From the NCBI RefSeq assembly GCF_002294985.1, contig NZ_NSGE01000001.1:310001-374000 (forward strand): a stretch of 64,000 bases of DNA, given 5' to 3'. The DNA comes from Mesorhizobium sp. WSM3862 (GTDB lineage: Bacteria; Pseudomonadota; Alphaproteobacteria; Rhizobiales; Rhizobiaceae). The notes under the pieces were generated by a model. The model did no database searches and was not told the DNA's origin. It saw only the letters and a list, made by a program, of their open reading frames with translations. Below, one piece after another: positions 1 through 9,547 of this stretch. The position numbers were made by a program, and so were the translations under genes. Position 1 is the first letter of the stretch, and each line of letters starts with the position of its first letter.

Positions 1-822
<822 letters not shown>

Positions 823-1143
823 TCAGCCCTGGCGTTCGGGAACGCGCACGACCAGCCCGTCGAGCGCGTCGCGCACCTTGATCTGGCAGGACAGGCGCGA
901 GTTGGGCCGGACGTCGTAGGCGAAGTCCAGCATGTCCTCCTCCATCGCTTCCGGCTCGCCGACCTCACCCGTCCAGGCCTCGTCGACATAGACATGACAG
1001 GTCGCACAGGCGCAGGCGCCGCCGCATTCGGCCTCGATGCCGGGGACCGCGTTGCGGATCGCGTTTTCCATGACGGTCGAGCCGTTCTCGGCCTGCACGT
1101 CGAATTGAGTACCGTCATTGGCGATGTAAGTCAGCTTGGCCAT
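823..1143 (-). CDS. 2Fe-2S ferredoxin (adrenodoxin/FdVI-like)
   Basis: This 106-residue protein has the full length of bacterial adrenodoxin-type ferredoxins. The cluster ligands are visible as Cys40, Cys46 and Cys49 (C-x5-C-x2-C) and Cys86; an extra Cys44 lies inside the loop. Members carry single electrons to P450s, Isc/Fe-S assembly or Rieske oxygenases. The acidic stretch around residues 65-75 ([13 protein letters not shown]) is a typical partner-docking surface. It sits directly upstream of the TrxR-like ferredoxin reductase on the same strand, which suggests a reductase/ferredoxin pair. No P450 or isc gene is visible nearby, so the final acceptor is unknown. Confidence 0.9.
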   Translation of the reverse strand: MAKLTYIANDGTQFDVQAENGSTVMENAIRNAVPGIEAECGGACACATCHVYVDEAWTGEVGEPEAMEEDMLDFAYDVRPNSRLSCQIKVRDALDGLVVRVPERQG

Positions 1144-1250
1144 TTGTCACCTGAGGAGTCGCAGCCGAGATAATCACTCCGCCGGACAAGTCAACTGCGG
1201 CGCGAAAGCGCCACCGCATGACGTTTTTTCTGGATGTGCTCCCTGGAGGA

Positions 1251-1619
1251 CTACCGGCTGATGGCGGCGATGAAGTCCCGCACTTCATCGATCAGCACGC
1301 CCAGCTTCCTCAGGCTGCGACCATCCTCAGGCTGCTTTTCGATGGCTGCAGCGCATTCGGCGACGGCAAAGGCGCCGATGCCGCGGGCCGAGCCTTTCAG
1401 GCCGTGTGCAAGGAGCACCCGTTCCTTGACATCGGCATCGACGATCTTGTCGCGCACCGAAAGCGCCTGCTGCACGAACAGCGCCAGCACCTCCTGTTCG
1501 AGCGCGCGATCATCCATCGTCTGCCGCGCAAGGTGGGCCATATCCACAGGTCGCGAACCTGCCGTCCCCGACACGTCGCCGCCGGGCATGGAAAACGCAA
1601 TACCAATCTCGCCACGCAT
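1251..1619 (-). CDS. HPt (histidine phosphotransfer) domain protein
   Basis: The protein is about 122 residues and consists essentially of one HPt four-helix domain. The phospho-accepting histidine lies in AHGLKGSARGIGA, matching the H-x-LKGSA signature of phosphorelay intermediates. A GGAG lies about 11 nt before the ATG at 1619; an in-frame GTG at 1625 and an ATG at 1589 are alternatives. Stand-alone HPt proteins shuttle phosphate between a hybrid kinase and a response regulator. Neither partner is in this window, so it is an orphan relay component. It diverges from the polar-growth gene at 1911 across a 291-bp intergenic region. Confidence 0.8.
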   Translation of the reverse strand: MRGEIGIAFSMPGGDVSGTAGSRPVDMAHLARQTMDDRALEQEVLALFVQQALSVRDKIVDADVKERVLLAHGLKGSARGIGAFAVAECAAAIEKQPEDGRSLRKLGVLIDEVRDFIAAISR

Positions 1620-1910
1620 ACGCACTGCTGCTCCAAGAAAGGGCCGGCCGGCGGCCCGAAAATAGGCGGATTCCCGTCGCCAACGGGTTAACGATTGCCG
1701 GGGAAAAATGTTGTCACGGAGGCAGCCAAATCACGCTCTCGTTAACCTTATATTTAAAGTTTTACGTATCGCCGGGAATGCATGTTTTCTTTACCCGTGT
1801 GTGTCATTACGATACGAACGTCCATTTTCAGCCTCCTGTCTGGGACCAGACAAGCCAGAATCAGGCCAAAATCATAAGTCCCGCGGCAGCTAGTACAGGG
1901 TAGCGAAGGC
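1620..1910. other. Divergent intergenic region upstream of the HPt and GPR-like genes
   Basis: This is a 291-bp gap with a lower-GC core around 1736-1775. It contains TTAACC and ATTTAA tracts near 1742-1756 that resemble CtrA half-sites, but the spacing between the two TTAA elements is 8 rather than the canonical 7. No hairpin with a T tract and no small ORF with a ribosome site could be supported. It must hold the promoters for both flanking genes, but I could not assign them. Confidence 0.4.
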
Positions 1911-4900
1911 ATGGCTAAGAAACCGACGACGACCAAATCTCTCGAGAGCGACGTGGCCGCGGAACTGGAAAAGGCGCTTGACCTTGACCTGAACGGCGAC
2001 GAAGGCGGGCTCGACATGGCGGCGTCGATGGAAGATCTCGAGGCCCAGATTTCGGCGGCCGCGGATGAACTGGCGCGCGAAGGCCGCAGCCATAGAATCG
2101 AGCCGGCAAATGAGCCTCAGGCCGCGAAGGCGGCGCCCCAGCCGAAGCCGGTGGAACTGCGCCCGGTCGAATCGCGCGCCTCGCAACCGAACGGTTTTGC
2201 GCCGGCTCCTGCCGGTTTCACGCCGGCCAATGACGATCGCCAAAAGGATTACCGGACGCTTCTGCATGGCCTCAACCGGCGCGCTTCGAGCACCGTCTAC
2301 TGGGTGATCGCGTTCATTTCACTCGCCTGGATCGCGGGCGCCGGCGGCCTCGCCAACCTGCTGTTTGGGCCGAGCATTTGGCAGATCCGCACTCTCGATC
2401 AGTTCTTCGCCCGCCCCGAGCTGATCGGCCTGGCGGTCGCGGCGATCATCCCGGTCATCCTGTTCTGGGCCTTCGCCGCCATGATCCGGCGCGCGCAGGA
2501 AATGCGCATCGCCGCGCAATCCATGACCGAAGTGGCCTTCCGCCTCGCCGAGCCGGAAAACCTTGCCCAAGATCGCGTCATGATGATCGGTCAGGCCGTT
2601 CGCCGCGAGGTCGCCGCCATGGGCGAAGGCATCGAGCGCACTTTGGCCCGCGCCGTCGAGCTCGAAACCCTCGTCCACAGCGAAGTCAACCAGATCGAGC
2701 GCTCCTATTCCGAGAACGAAGCGCGTATCCGCTCGCTGGTCGACGGGCTGGGCAGCGAGCGCGAAGCTGTCGTTAGCCATGCCGAGCGCGTGCGCGCTTC
2801 GATCCACGGCGCGCACGAGACGCTGCGCGATGAGATCGGTGCCGCCAGCGATATCATCCGCGATTCGATCCTCAATGCCTCGACCAAGCTGTCGATGACG
2901 ATCAACAATTCGGGTGACACGCTGATCGATCGCATCAACGAGAGCTCGCTGTCGATCTTCGACTCGGTGGAAACCCGGCTCGACACGATCACTGACCGCC
3001 TGTCGACCTCGGGCGAGGCCTTCGCCAGCCTGCTCGACACCCGCATCGCCAAGCTGACCGACACCACGGACGGCCTTACCCGTTCGCTGACCGATCTTCT
3101 TGACGATCGCACCAACGGCATGGTTTCGCTGCTCGGCGGCGCCGCCCGCACACTGAACTCCGAGTTCGAAGCAAGCCTCAGCGGCATCGAGCGGACGCTG
3201 GCCGAGCGCGGCCAGGCGCTGATCAGCGAGTTCCAGACTCGCGCCGAAGCACTCGACACCGGCACCCAGAAGCTCAATGCCGCGCTCGAAGCGCGTGCCC
3301 GCCAGATCAACGAAACTCTGGTCGAACGTGCGCGCGAGATCGCCAACACCTTCGCCGAGAGCAAGGACCAGCTGTCGTCGATGATCGATCAGGGCAAGAC
3401 CCAGATCGGTGCCGACATGGCCGACATCATCTCGTCGACGTCCTCCATGCTCGAAGCCCGCGCCACGGATTTCGCCGGACGCATGGAGGCGGCCCGCCAT
3501 GTCGTGTCGCGCGCCTTCGACTCCGACATCCAGCGCCTCGCCGATGCCCGCGCCGGCATTGACGAAGCCATCGAAGACCACAGCCGGAAGCTCTCCGACA
3601 GCAGCAACCGTATGGCCGCCGCCATGCAGGAGGACCTCGCGAAATTCGCCGAGAGTCGCGCCGGCATCGATGAGGCCGTGGCCAGTCAGGTCCAAAAACT
3701 GGCCGAGGGTCGCAGCCTTATCTCTCGCGCGCTGGAAGAGGACCTGCGCAAGGTCAACGAGTCCCACGCGGCCATCGACGCCTCGCTCGGCGCCCATCTT
3801 GAGCAACTCCAAGAGAGTCGCAACCGCCTCTCCCAGGCGCTGAACGAAGACTCCGGCAAACTCGTGCAAGCCCGCACCATAATTGACGAAATGGTCGCTG
3901 GACATGTCGGCAAGCTGGCCGAGGGCCGCAACATTCTGGCGCGCGCGCTGGAAGCCGATCTCGGCAAACTGTCGGACAGCCGCGCCTCGATCGACGGCCT
4001 GGTCGCCGGCCAGGTCGAGAAGATCGCCGAGGGCCGCGCCGTGCTCGCCAAGGCGCTGGAGACCGACATCGCCGGGATAAGGGACCTGATCGAGAGCCAT
4101 TCGGCCAAGCTCGCGGAGGACAGGGGTGAACTCAGCCGCGCGCTGGAGGGCGACCTGAGCGGAATCCGAAGCCTGATCGACAGCCACGCCGGCAGGCTTG
4201 TCGAGGACCGCAGCCTGCTGTCCCAGACGCTCGAATCCGATCTCGCCAAGTTGGCCGAGAGCCGCGCCTCGATCGACGGCCTGGTCGCCGGCCAGGTCGA
4301 GAAGCTCGCCGAAGGCCGCGATATCTTGAAGCGTGCCCTGGAAGCCGACATCAACACCATCAGGGGTGCCATTGCGGGACACTCCGAGAAGGTGCAGGAG
4401 GAACGCGCTCAGCTGTCGCAGGCCCTGGAGGCCGACCTGCAGACCGTCGGCGGCGCAATCTCCGATCACCAGAACAGGCTCGTCCAGGACCGCGCCGTGC
4501 TGTCGAAGTCGCTCGAGGACGATCTGGCCAAGCTGGCCGAGAGCCGTTCCAGCATCGATGGCTTGGTGGCCGGCCAGGTCGAGAAGCTTGCCGAGGGCCG
4601 CGATATCCTCAAACGCGCTCTGGAAGCGGACCTCAACACCATCCAGGGCGCCATCGTCGATCATTCGCAGAAGATCGCCGACCATCGCGCCGAGCTGTCG
4701 CGCGTCCTGGATGCCGACATGGCCAATGCCAGCGGCCTCATGCAGACCCACGCCGACAGGCTCGTCCAGGACCGCTCGACCCTGTCCAAGGCATTGGAGG
4801 ACGATCTCGCCAAGCTGGCCGAAAGCCGGTCCTCGATCGATGGTCTGGTCGCTGGCCAGGTGGAGAAGCTGGCCGAAGGCCGCGATATCCTCAAGCGTGC

Positions 4901-7900
4901 GCTCGAAGCGGACCTCGCCAAGCTCGCCGAAAGCCGCGCCTCGATCGACGGCCTCGTCGCCGCGCAGGTGGACAAGCTCGCGGAAGGCCGCGATGTCCTC
5001 ACGCGCGCCCTCGAGGCCGACCTGGCCAAGCTCGCCGAGAGCCGCGCCGGCATCGACGGGCTGGTCTCCGGCCAGGTGGAAAAGCTCGCCGAGGGTCGCG
5101 ACATCCTCAAGCGGGCGCTTGAATCCGATCTGCAGAAGCTGGCGGAAAGCCGCTCGGAGATCGACGGCGTCATCGCCGGTCACATCGGCAAGCTGTCCGA
5201 AGGCCGCGACATGCTGGCCCGCGCGCTGGAAGATGACCTCGTCAAGCTCGCCGAAGCGCGCAAGGACGTCGACCGTTCGGTGTCCGGCCATATCGACCAG
5301 ATCGCGGCCAAGAGCAGCGACATCTCGGCGGCGATCGCTGCCGATGTCGAGAAGATCGAGCAGGCCTTCAGCCGCCAGACCGGCATCATCGAAGAACGCG
5401 CCGGCACCATGGAGCGTGCGCTTTCGGCCGGCGTCGACAATGTCCGCGGCGTCCTCGAAAAGACCGCCGTCTTCGTTGCCGGCGCGCTGCGCGACAAGGT
5501 GATGGAAATCACCAGCACGCTGCACGAGCAGGCGGGCGCCGCCTTCAGCGACGCCGATCGCAAGATCGCCGAACGCGCCGAACAGACTTCGGCTGCGCTG
5601 CTCGCCCGGGCCGAAGAGATTGCCAACGCCTTCGAGCAGGCCGACCGCCGCCTGCACGAGCGCGCTCAGGACACCTCGAGCATGCTGATGGCCCGCGCCG
5701 ATGATGCGTCCCACGCGCTCATGGCCCGTGCCGAGGAAACCGCCGACAAGCTCGCCGCCCGCGCCGGCGAGATCGCCGGCACCTTCGACGCCGCCGACCA
5801 GAAACTGGTCGCCCGCGCGGTCGAAACGGCGCAGTCGCTCGCAACCCGCGCCGGCGACATCCTGCGCAACTTCGAGGGCGCGGACGAGCGCCTCAGCATG
5901 CGCATCACCGAATCGGCCGAAGCGCTGGCCGCCCGCGCTTCGGATCTCGGCCGCATCTTCGACGCCGCCGACCAGCATCTGATCTCGCGCATTGCCGAAG
6001 GTTCGGAGGCGCTGTCGTCGCGGGCGTCTGAAATTGCCCGCATCTTCGACGACGCCGACAACCGTTTGGTGTCGCGCATCGCCAGCAGCACCTCGACCAT
6101 CGGCGAACATGCCGACACCATTGTCGGCGCATTCGCCGCCACCGAGCAGCGCGTCGCCGACCGTGCCCGCCAGACCGGCCAGGAACTCGCCGTCCACGCC
6201 CGTGAGATCGAGCAGGCGCTCGCCGGTGCCGACGAACGCCTGGCCTCGAGCGCCGCTGCGGCCGCGGCCCGTGTCGAGGAGCAGGTTGCGAGCGTCGAGA
6301 ACCGGCTCGCCTATGGCGCCGAAACGATGGGTCAGAAGCTCAACGAGCAGGTCTCCAGCGCCGAGGCGCAGCTCATCTCGCGCGCCAACGTCATTGCCGA
6401 AACCTTCACCGCGGTCGGCCAGCATATCGGCCAGAGCACCAACGAGGCGGCAAAGACCATCGGGGCCAACACCCGCGAGCTCAACACCATGCTTGCGACG
6501 CGCTCCTCCGAAATGTCGAAGATTCTCGACGAGACGGCGCGTCCGCTGGTCGAGCGCTTCGCCCAGGGCGGCTCCGAGCTGCAAAAGAGGATGGAAGAGG
6601 TCACCGAACAGGCGACCGAGAAGCTGCGCAGCGAAAACGCGGCCCTCGTCAATGCGCTCGCCAACCGTACCGCGGAGACGCTCTCGGCGGTCGAGGGCGC
6701 CCGCTCGACGCTGGCCGACAGCGTTGCCGACCTTATCGGCCGCATGACCACCTCCAGCGCGCAGCTCAGTCAGCTGATCGACCAGGCGGCCGTCAATCTC
6801 GGCCAGGTCGAGGAGCGCCTGAGCGGCAGCACGCAGAGCTTCGCGGCGACCACCGAGAAGGCGGCCCAGACCTTTGCCAGCTCGGCGCGCCTCGTTGATT
6901 CCAACACGACGCGGCTCACCGATCTGTCGTCGGCGACGTTGCGCGAGGTCGCTTCGATCGCGACCAAGTTCGACGAGCACAGCCGCCTGCTGTCGAGCGC
7001 CTCGGACCTGCTGAGCTCCGCGCAGAGCAATCTCGAGCACACGCTGGAGCGGCAGTCGTCGCTGGAAGACCTCGCCGTCGGCCTGGTCAAGAAGTCGGAA
7101 GACCTCGAGAAAGTCATGCGCTCCTTCGAGACTCTTGTGGGCCAGACGATGCAGAATGCCGAGGGCCGGACGATGGAATCGGCGGAGAAGATTCGCACCG
7201 CCATCGCCGAGGTCGTCGATTCGGCGACGCGCCGCTTCGCCGACGCGACCGAGGAGATGCGGCGCACTGCGGGCTCCATCAAGAGCGAGCTGGACCTCAC
7301 CCGCGCCGAGCTCAAGAAAGGCGTCATCGAGATGCCGGAGGAGGCCAAGGAATCGACCTCGGCCATCCGCCGCGCCGTCGCCGAGCAGATTAACGCGCTC
7401 AAGGAACTGTCGGATATCGTTGCGAAATCCGGCCGCAGCGGCAGCAGCGAGACCGGCGAGCCGCGCGCCCTGCGCCCCGCGCCGCAGTCGCCCGCTCGCC
7501 CCGCCGAGCAGCCGCTGCGCCGCCCGCCGGCGCCGCAGCAGCCTCAGCCGGAGCGCCCGGCGCCGCAGGCACCGCTCGGCGAGACGACGCTGCGCGGCAC
7601 CCTCGATCTCGAGCGCCCGGCGGAAACGCCGCGCCGCGATCCGAACGGCCGCACGCAGCAGGGCGGCTGGGTGCGTGATCTCCTGACCAACGCCTCGCGC
7701 GAGGAAGAGTTGAAGCCGGCGACGCCCGCCGAAGCAACGCGCGCGACTCCTGCCCAGCGTTCGCCGCTGCATGTCATGGAATCGCTCAACTCGCTATCCG
7801 TCGACATCGCTCGCGCCATCGACCACGACGCCTCGATCGAGCTGTGGAACCGCTACCGCCGCGGCGAGCGCGACGTGTTCACGCGCCGGCTCTACACGCT

Positions 7901-8114
7901 GAAGGGCCAGCAGACCTTCGACGAGATCCGCCGCAAGTATCAGGCCGAGGCCGAGTTCCGCGCCGCCGTCGACCGCTACTGCGACGATTTCGAGAAGCTG
8001 CTCAAGGACGTATCGCGCAACGACCGCGACAACATCATGGCGCAAACCTATCTCACGTCGGACACCGGCAAGGTCTACACGATGCTGGCCCACGCCAGCG
8101 GCCGCCTGCACTGA
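1911..8114 (+). CDS. gpr: Giant coiled-coil polar-growth protein, GPR/RgsE-like (apolipoprotein-type repeats)
   Basis: At 2067 residues this matches the size and architecture of the Growth Pole Ring protein of Agrobacterium (RgsE in Sinorhizobium), which forms a ring at the growing pole in Hyphomicrobiales. In order it has an acidic, low-complexity cytoplasmic N-terminus (1-125), two hydrophobic segments (about 128-153 and 171-192), then some 1640 residues of charged helix. That helix includes an 18-unit tandem repeat (539-1144) and a second 29-residue repeat block (about 1226-1450). A Pro/Arg-rich linker (about 1838-1925) and a conserved globular C-terminus (about 1950-2067) follow. It appears monocistronic, with a terminator at 8136-8167. 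The assignment rests on size, topology and repeats, not on alignment; a generic kinesin-like label would be misleading. Confidence 0.8.
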   Translation: MAKKPTTTKSLESDVAAELEKALDLDLNGDEGGLDMAASMEDLEAQISAAADELAREGRSHRIEPANEPQAAKAAPQPKPVELRPVESRASQPNGFAPAPAGFTPANDDRQKDYRTLLHGLNRRASSTVYWVIAFISLAWIAGAGGLANLLFGPSIWQIRTLDQFFARPELIGLAVAAIIPVILFWAFAAMIRRAQEMRIAAQSMTEVAFRLAEPENLAQDRVMMIGQAVRREVAAMGEGIERTLARAVELETLVHSEVNQIERSYSENEARIRSLVDGLGSEREAVVSHAERVRASIHGAHETLRDEIGAASDIIRDSILNASTKLSMTINNSGDTLIDRINESSLSIFDSVETRLDTITDRLSTSGEAFASLLDTRIAKLTDTTDGLTRSLTDLLDDRTNGMVSLLGGAARTLNSEFEASLSGIERTLAERGQALISEFQTRAEALDTGTQKLNAALEARARQINETLVERAREIANTFAESKDQLSSMIDQGKTQIGADMADIISSTSSMLEARATDFAGRMEAARHVVSRAFDSDIQRLADARAGIDEAIEDHSRKLSDSSNRMAAAMQEDLAKFAESRAGIDEAVASQVQKLAEGRSLISRALEEDLRKVNESHAAIDASLGAHLEQLQESRNRLSQALNEDSGKLVQARTIIDEMVAGHVGKLAEGRNILARALEADLGKLSDSRASIDGLVAGQVEKIAEGRAVLAKALETDIAGIRDLIESHSAKLAEDRGELSRALEGDLSGIRSLIDSHAGRLVEDRSLLSQTLESDLAKLAESRASIDGLVAGQVEKLAEGRDILKRALEADINTIRGAIAGHSEKVQEERAQLSQALEADLQTVGGAISDHQNRLVQDRAVLSKSLEDDLAKLAESRSSIDGLVAGQVEKLAEGRDILKRALEADLNTIQGAIVDHSQKIADHRAELSRVLDADMANASGLMQTHADRLVQDRSTLSKALEDDLAKLAESRSSIDGLVAGQVEKLAEGRDILKRALEADLAKLAESRASIDGLVAAQVDKLAEGRDVLTRALEADLAKLAESRAGIDGLVSGQVEKLAEGRDILKRALESDLQKLAESRSEIDGVIAGHIGKLSEGRDMLARALEDDLVKLAEARKDVDRSVSGHIDQIAAKSSDISAAIAADVEKIEQAFSRQTGIIEERAGTMERALSAGVDNVRGVLEKTAVFVAGALRDKVMEITSTLHEQAGAAFSDADRKIAERAEQTSAALLARAEEIANAFEQADRRLHERAQDTSSMLMARADDASHALMARAEETADKLAARAGEIAGTFDAADQKLVARAVETAQSLATRAGDILRNFEGADERLSMRITESAEALAARASDLGRIFDAADQHLISRIAEGSEALSSRASEIARIFDDADNRLVSRIASSTSTIGEHADTIVGAFAATEQRVADRARQTGQELAVHAREIEQALAGADERLASSAAAAAARVEEQVASVENRLAYGAETMGQKLNEQVSSAEAQLISRANVIAETFTAVGQHIGQSTNEAAKTIGANTRELNTMLATRSSEMSKILDETARPLVERFAQGGSELQKRMEEVTEQATEKLRSENAALVNALANRTAETLSAVEGARSTLADSVADLIGRMTTSSAQLSQLIDQAAVNLGQVEERLSGSTQSFAATTEKAAQTFASSARLVDSNTTRLTDLSSATLREVASIATKFDEHSRLLSSASDLLSSAQSNLEHTLERQSSLEDLAVGLVKKSEDLEKVMRSFETLVGQTMQNAEGRTMESAEKIRTAIAEVVDSATRRFADATEEMRRTAGSIKSELDLTRAELKKGVIEMPEEAKESTSAIRRAVAEQINALKELSDIVAKSGRSGSSETGEPRALRPAPQSPARPAEQPLRRPPAPQQPQPERPAPQAPLGETTLRGTLDLERPAETPRRDPNGRTQQGGWVRDLLTNASREEELKPATPAEATRATPAQRSPLHVMESLNSLSVDIARAIDHDASIELWNRYRRGERDVFTRRLYTLKGQQTFDEIRRKYQAEAEFRAAVDRYCDDFEKLLKDVSRNDRDNIMAQTYLTSDTGKVYTMLAHASGRLH
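3525..5342 (+). repeat. In-frame tandem 36/29-residue repeats with a 282-bp higher-order period
   Basis: Eighteen units run head to tail inside the GPR-like gene. Long units are 36 residues (108 bp; core IDGLVAGQVEKLAEGRDILK) and short units are 29 residues (87 bp), so they differ by exactly one heptad. Units 5-13 follow a long-short-short order three times (3957-4238, 4239-4520, 4521-4802), giving a 94-residue, 282-bp super-repeat. Four long units plus one degenerate unit follow (4803-5342). Equivalent arginine codons at 4263, 4545 and 4827 are spaced exactly 282 bp apart. Confidence 0.93.
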
Positions 8115-8135
8115 GCGGGGCACCTGTCAGACACT

Positions 8136-8167
8136 GAAGCGGGGCCATTGCTCCGCTTCTTCATTTT
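8136..8167 (+). terminator. Rho-independent terminator after the GPR-like gene
   Basis: Arms GAAGCGG (8136-8142) and CCGCTTC (8153-8159) flank a 10-nt loop. They are followed by the T-rich tail TTCATTTT. It lies 22 bp past the stop codon. Confidence 0.75.
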
Positions 8168-8220
8168 AGAATCTACTTTTAGTTTGACGCAGGTCCCATC
8201 TTCGAATTGGCGGGAAGGCC

Positions 8221-8835
8221 TTGAAGACAGCGATAATCTTCGACTGCGAATTTCTTTGCCTCGAAGGCTCGCAACGCAGATTTTGGTGCGCGGCTCATGA
8301 TCCCGATCCGGTCATAGCCCAGGTCGGCGCAGTAAAGCTCGGACTTGAGGGGGAGTTTCCCCTATTAGGCACGCACCGCGCCTATGTGCAACCGATTGAC
8401 CGATTCGGCCGGGGATACGCGCTCGATCCGTTTTTCACCCAGCTCACCGGCATCACTGAAGAAACCCTGGAGACCGAGGGAGTCGGATTGGCAGAAGCTC
8501 TTGCCGACATCGACCGGTTCTCCGACGGTGCGCGCTTTTGGTCCTGGGGCAAGGACGAGCTGAACATGGTCGCGATCAGTTGTTATATCGCCGGCATTCC
8601 CGTTTCCATACCAGCCAACCGGTTCGACAATGCAGTCAAGCTGCTGCTAGCGGCAGGGATGCCGATCGAAGATTTGCCGAGGACACCCAGCAACAAGCTG
8701 GCGGACTACTATGGCGTCGACCACGCTCCGTTGCGGGCACACGACGCGCTCGACGATGCGCTATCGCTGACCTACACCCTGCAACATCTGTTGAAATCCG
8801 AAAAATTGCAGGCAGACGTCTTCGAGTGTTTGTAG
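8221..8835 (+). CDS. 3'-5' exonuclease, DEDDh (RNase T/DnaQ-like)
   Basis: The 204-residue protein has the full DEDDh set: Asp8 and Glu10 in FDCEF (Exo I), a central acidic segment (Asp112 in WGKDELN), and His174-x4-Asp179 in AHDALDDA (Exo III). Such enzymes remove nucleotides from 3' ends of DNA or RNA; the RNase-T-like size suggests trimming or repair, not a polymerase proofreading subunit. The start is TTG at 8221, chosen because GGGAAGG sits just upstream and no ATG lies near the catalytic N-terminus. It lies downstream of the GPR terminator and is probably transcribed separately. Confidence 0.8.
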   Translation: MKTAIIFDCEFLCLEGSQRRFWCAAHDPDPVIAQVGAVKLGLEGEFPLLGTHRAYVQPIDRFGRGYALDPFFTQLTGITEETLETEGVGLAEALADIDRFSDGARFWSWGKDELNMVAISCYIAGIPVSIPANRFDNAVKLLLAAGMPIEDLPRTPSNKLADYYGVDHAPLRAHDALDDALSLTYTLQHLLKSEKLQADVFECL

Positions 8836-8868
8836 CTTGCGCGGCACCGCACAGGCACGCGCATTCGT

Positions 8869-9468
8869 TCAGATCACCGAATCGGTCCAGCGCACGATGT
8901 CCTTCGCCGCTTGGCCGAACGCGTTGTCCAGGGCACCGACATAAGCGGCGTTTCCGCCGCCCGAGACCGGTGCGCTGGCCGTGAAGTCCTTCGAGGCGCG
9001 CACCTCGCCATTGCGATCGTTGAGGATGCGCACGAACAGGTCCACATCGGCATGTTCGCCCCCATTGACCCGGACTTCGAAGGACCGCACCTCGACGATG
9101 ATCTGGTAGTCGATCGCCAGACCCTCGCCCGGCTTGCCGACACCGGCAAAGCTGCCGGAGCGCTGAAAAGTCTCGGCGAGCCTTGCCTGCACGATCAGCG
9201 GCAGGCGGTCCGCCCATTGCGCGCCCTTGAGGAACTGGATCGACTGGTCGGACGGCCTGATCACGATGTTCTGGCTGTCCAGCGCCTTCAGCGCCGAGGG
9301 TTGGGCGATCAGGATCTGGCGGCGGCTGTGGCCTCGCATGTCGAGCGAAGGCGCGGAAAGCTCGAACGTGTCGAGCGGCGCCGGCCTGCCCCCCAGTACC
9401 GCGCAGCCTGCAAGCGTGAACACGAGCGTCGCGGCAGCAACGGACTTCAACCCTCTCACTGACTTCAC
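8869..9468 (-). CDS. ABC-type transport auxiliary lipoprotein (PqiC/MlaX-like)
   Basis: I start this at the GTG complementary to 9466-9468. It is preceded by GTGGGGA and directly followed by a lipoprotein signal peptide ending in the lipobox LAGC; a longer upstream reading frame would bury the signal. The mature part (about 180 residues) has the PqiC/DUF330-like beta-sandwich pattern, with IVIRPSDQSIQFL and a conserved RLAETFQ segment. The protein should sit on the periplasmic face of a membrane. It is the last gene of the MlaE-MlaF-MlaD operon and probably assists the MCE ring in lipid transfer. Confidence 0.8.
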   Translation of the reverse strand: MKSVRGLKSVAAATLVFTLAGCAVLGGRPAPLDTFELSAPSLDMRGHSRRQILIAQPSALKALDSQNIVIRPSDQSIQFLKGAQWADRLPLIVQARLAETFQRSGSFAGVGKPGEGLAIDYQIIVEVRSFEVRVNGGEHADVDLFVRILNDRNGEVRASKDFTASAPVSGGGNAAYVGALDNAFGQAAKDIVRWTDSVI

Positions 9469-9547
9469 GCGCGATCCCCACTGTCCCCGGATCTGACGAT
9501 CAACTTGCAGCTGCAATCCATGTTCTTGGCGTTCGCAGCAGCGGAAG

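Noticed and set aside
1742..1757. CtrA binding site upstream of the GPR-like gene
   Set aside because: TTAA elements are present, but spacing is 8 rather than 7 and the half-site is imperfect. Kept only as a remark in the intergenic entry.
3525..5342. CRISPR-like array
   Set aside because: Units are in frame, translated, and abut each other without unique spacers.
2319..7772. An 1817-residue open frame antisense to the GPR-like gene
   Set aside because: It is the mirror of a high-GC repeat-rich coding strand with biased codons. It has no ribosome site, domain or start, and its composition is Gly/Arg/Leu-rich as expected for a shadow frame.
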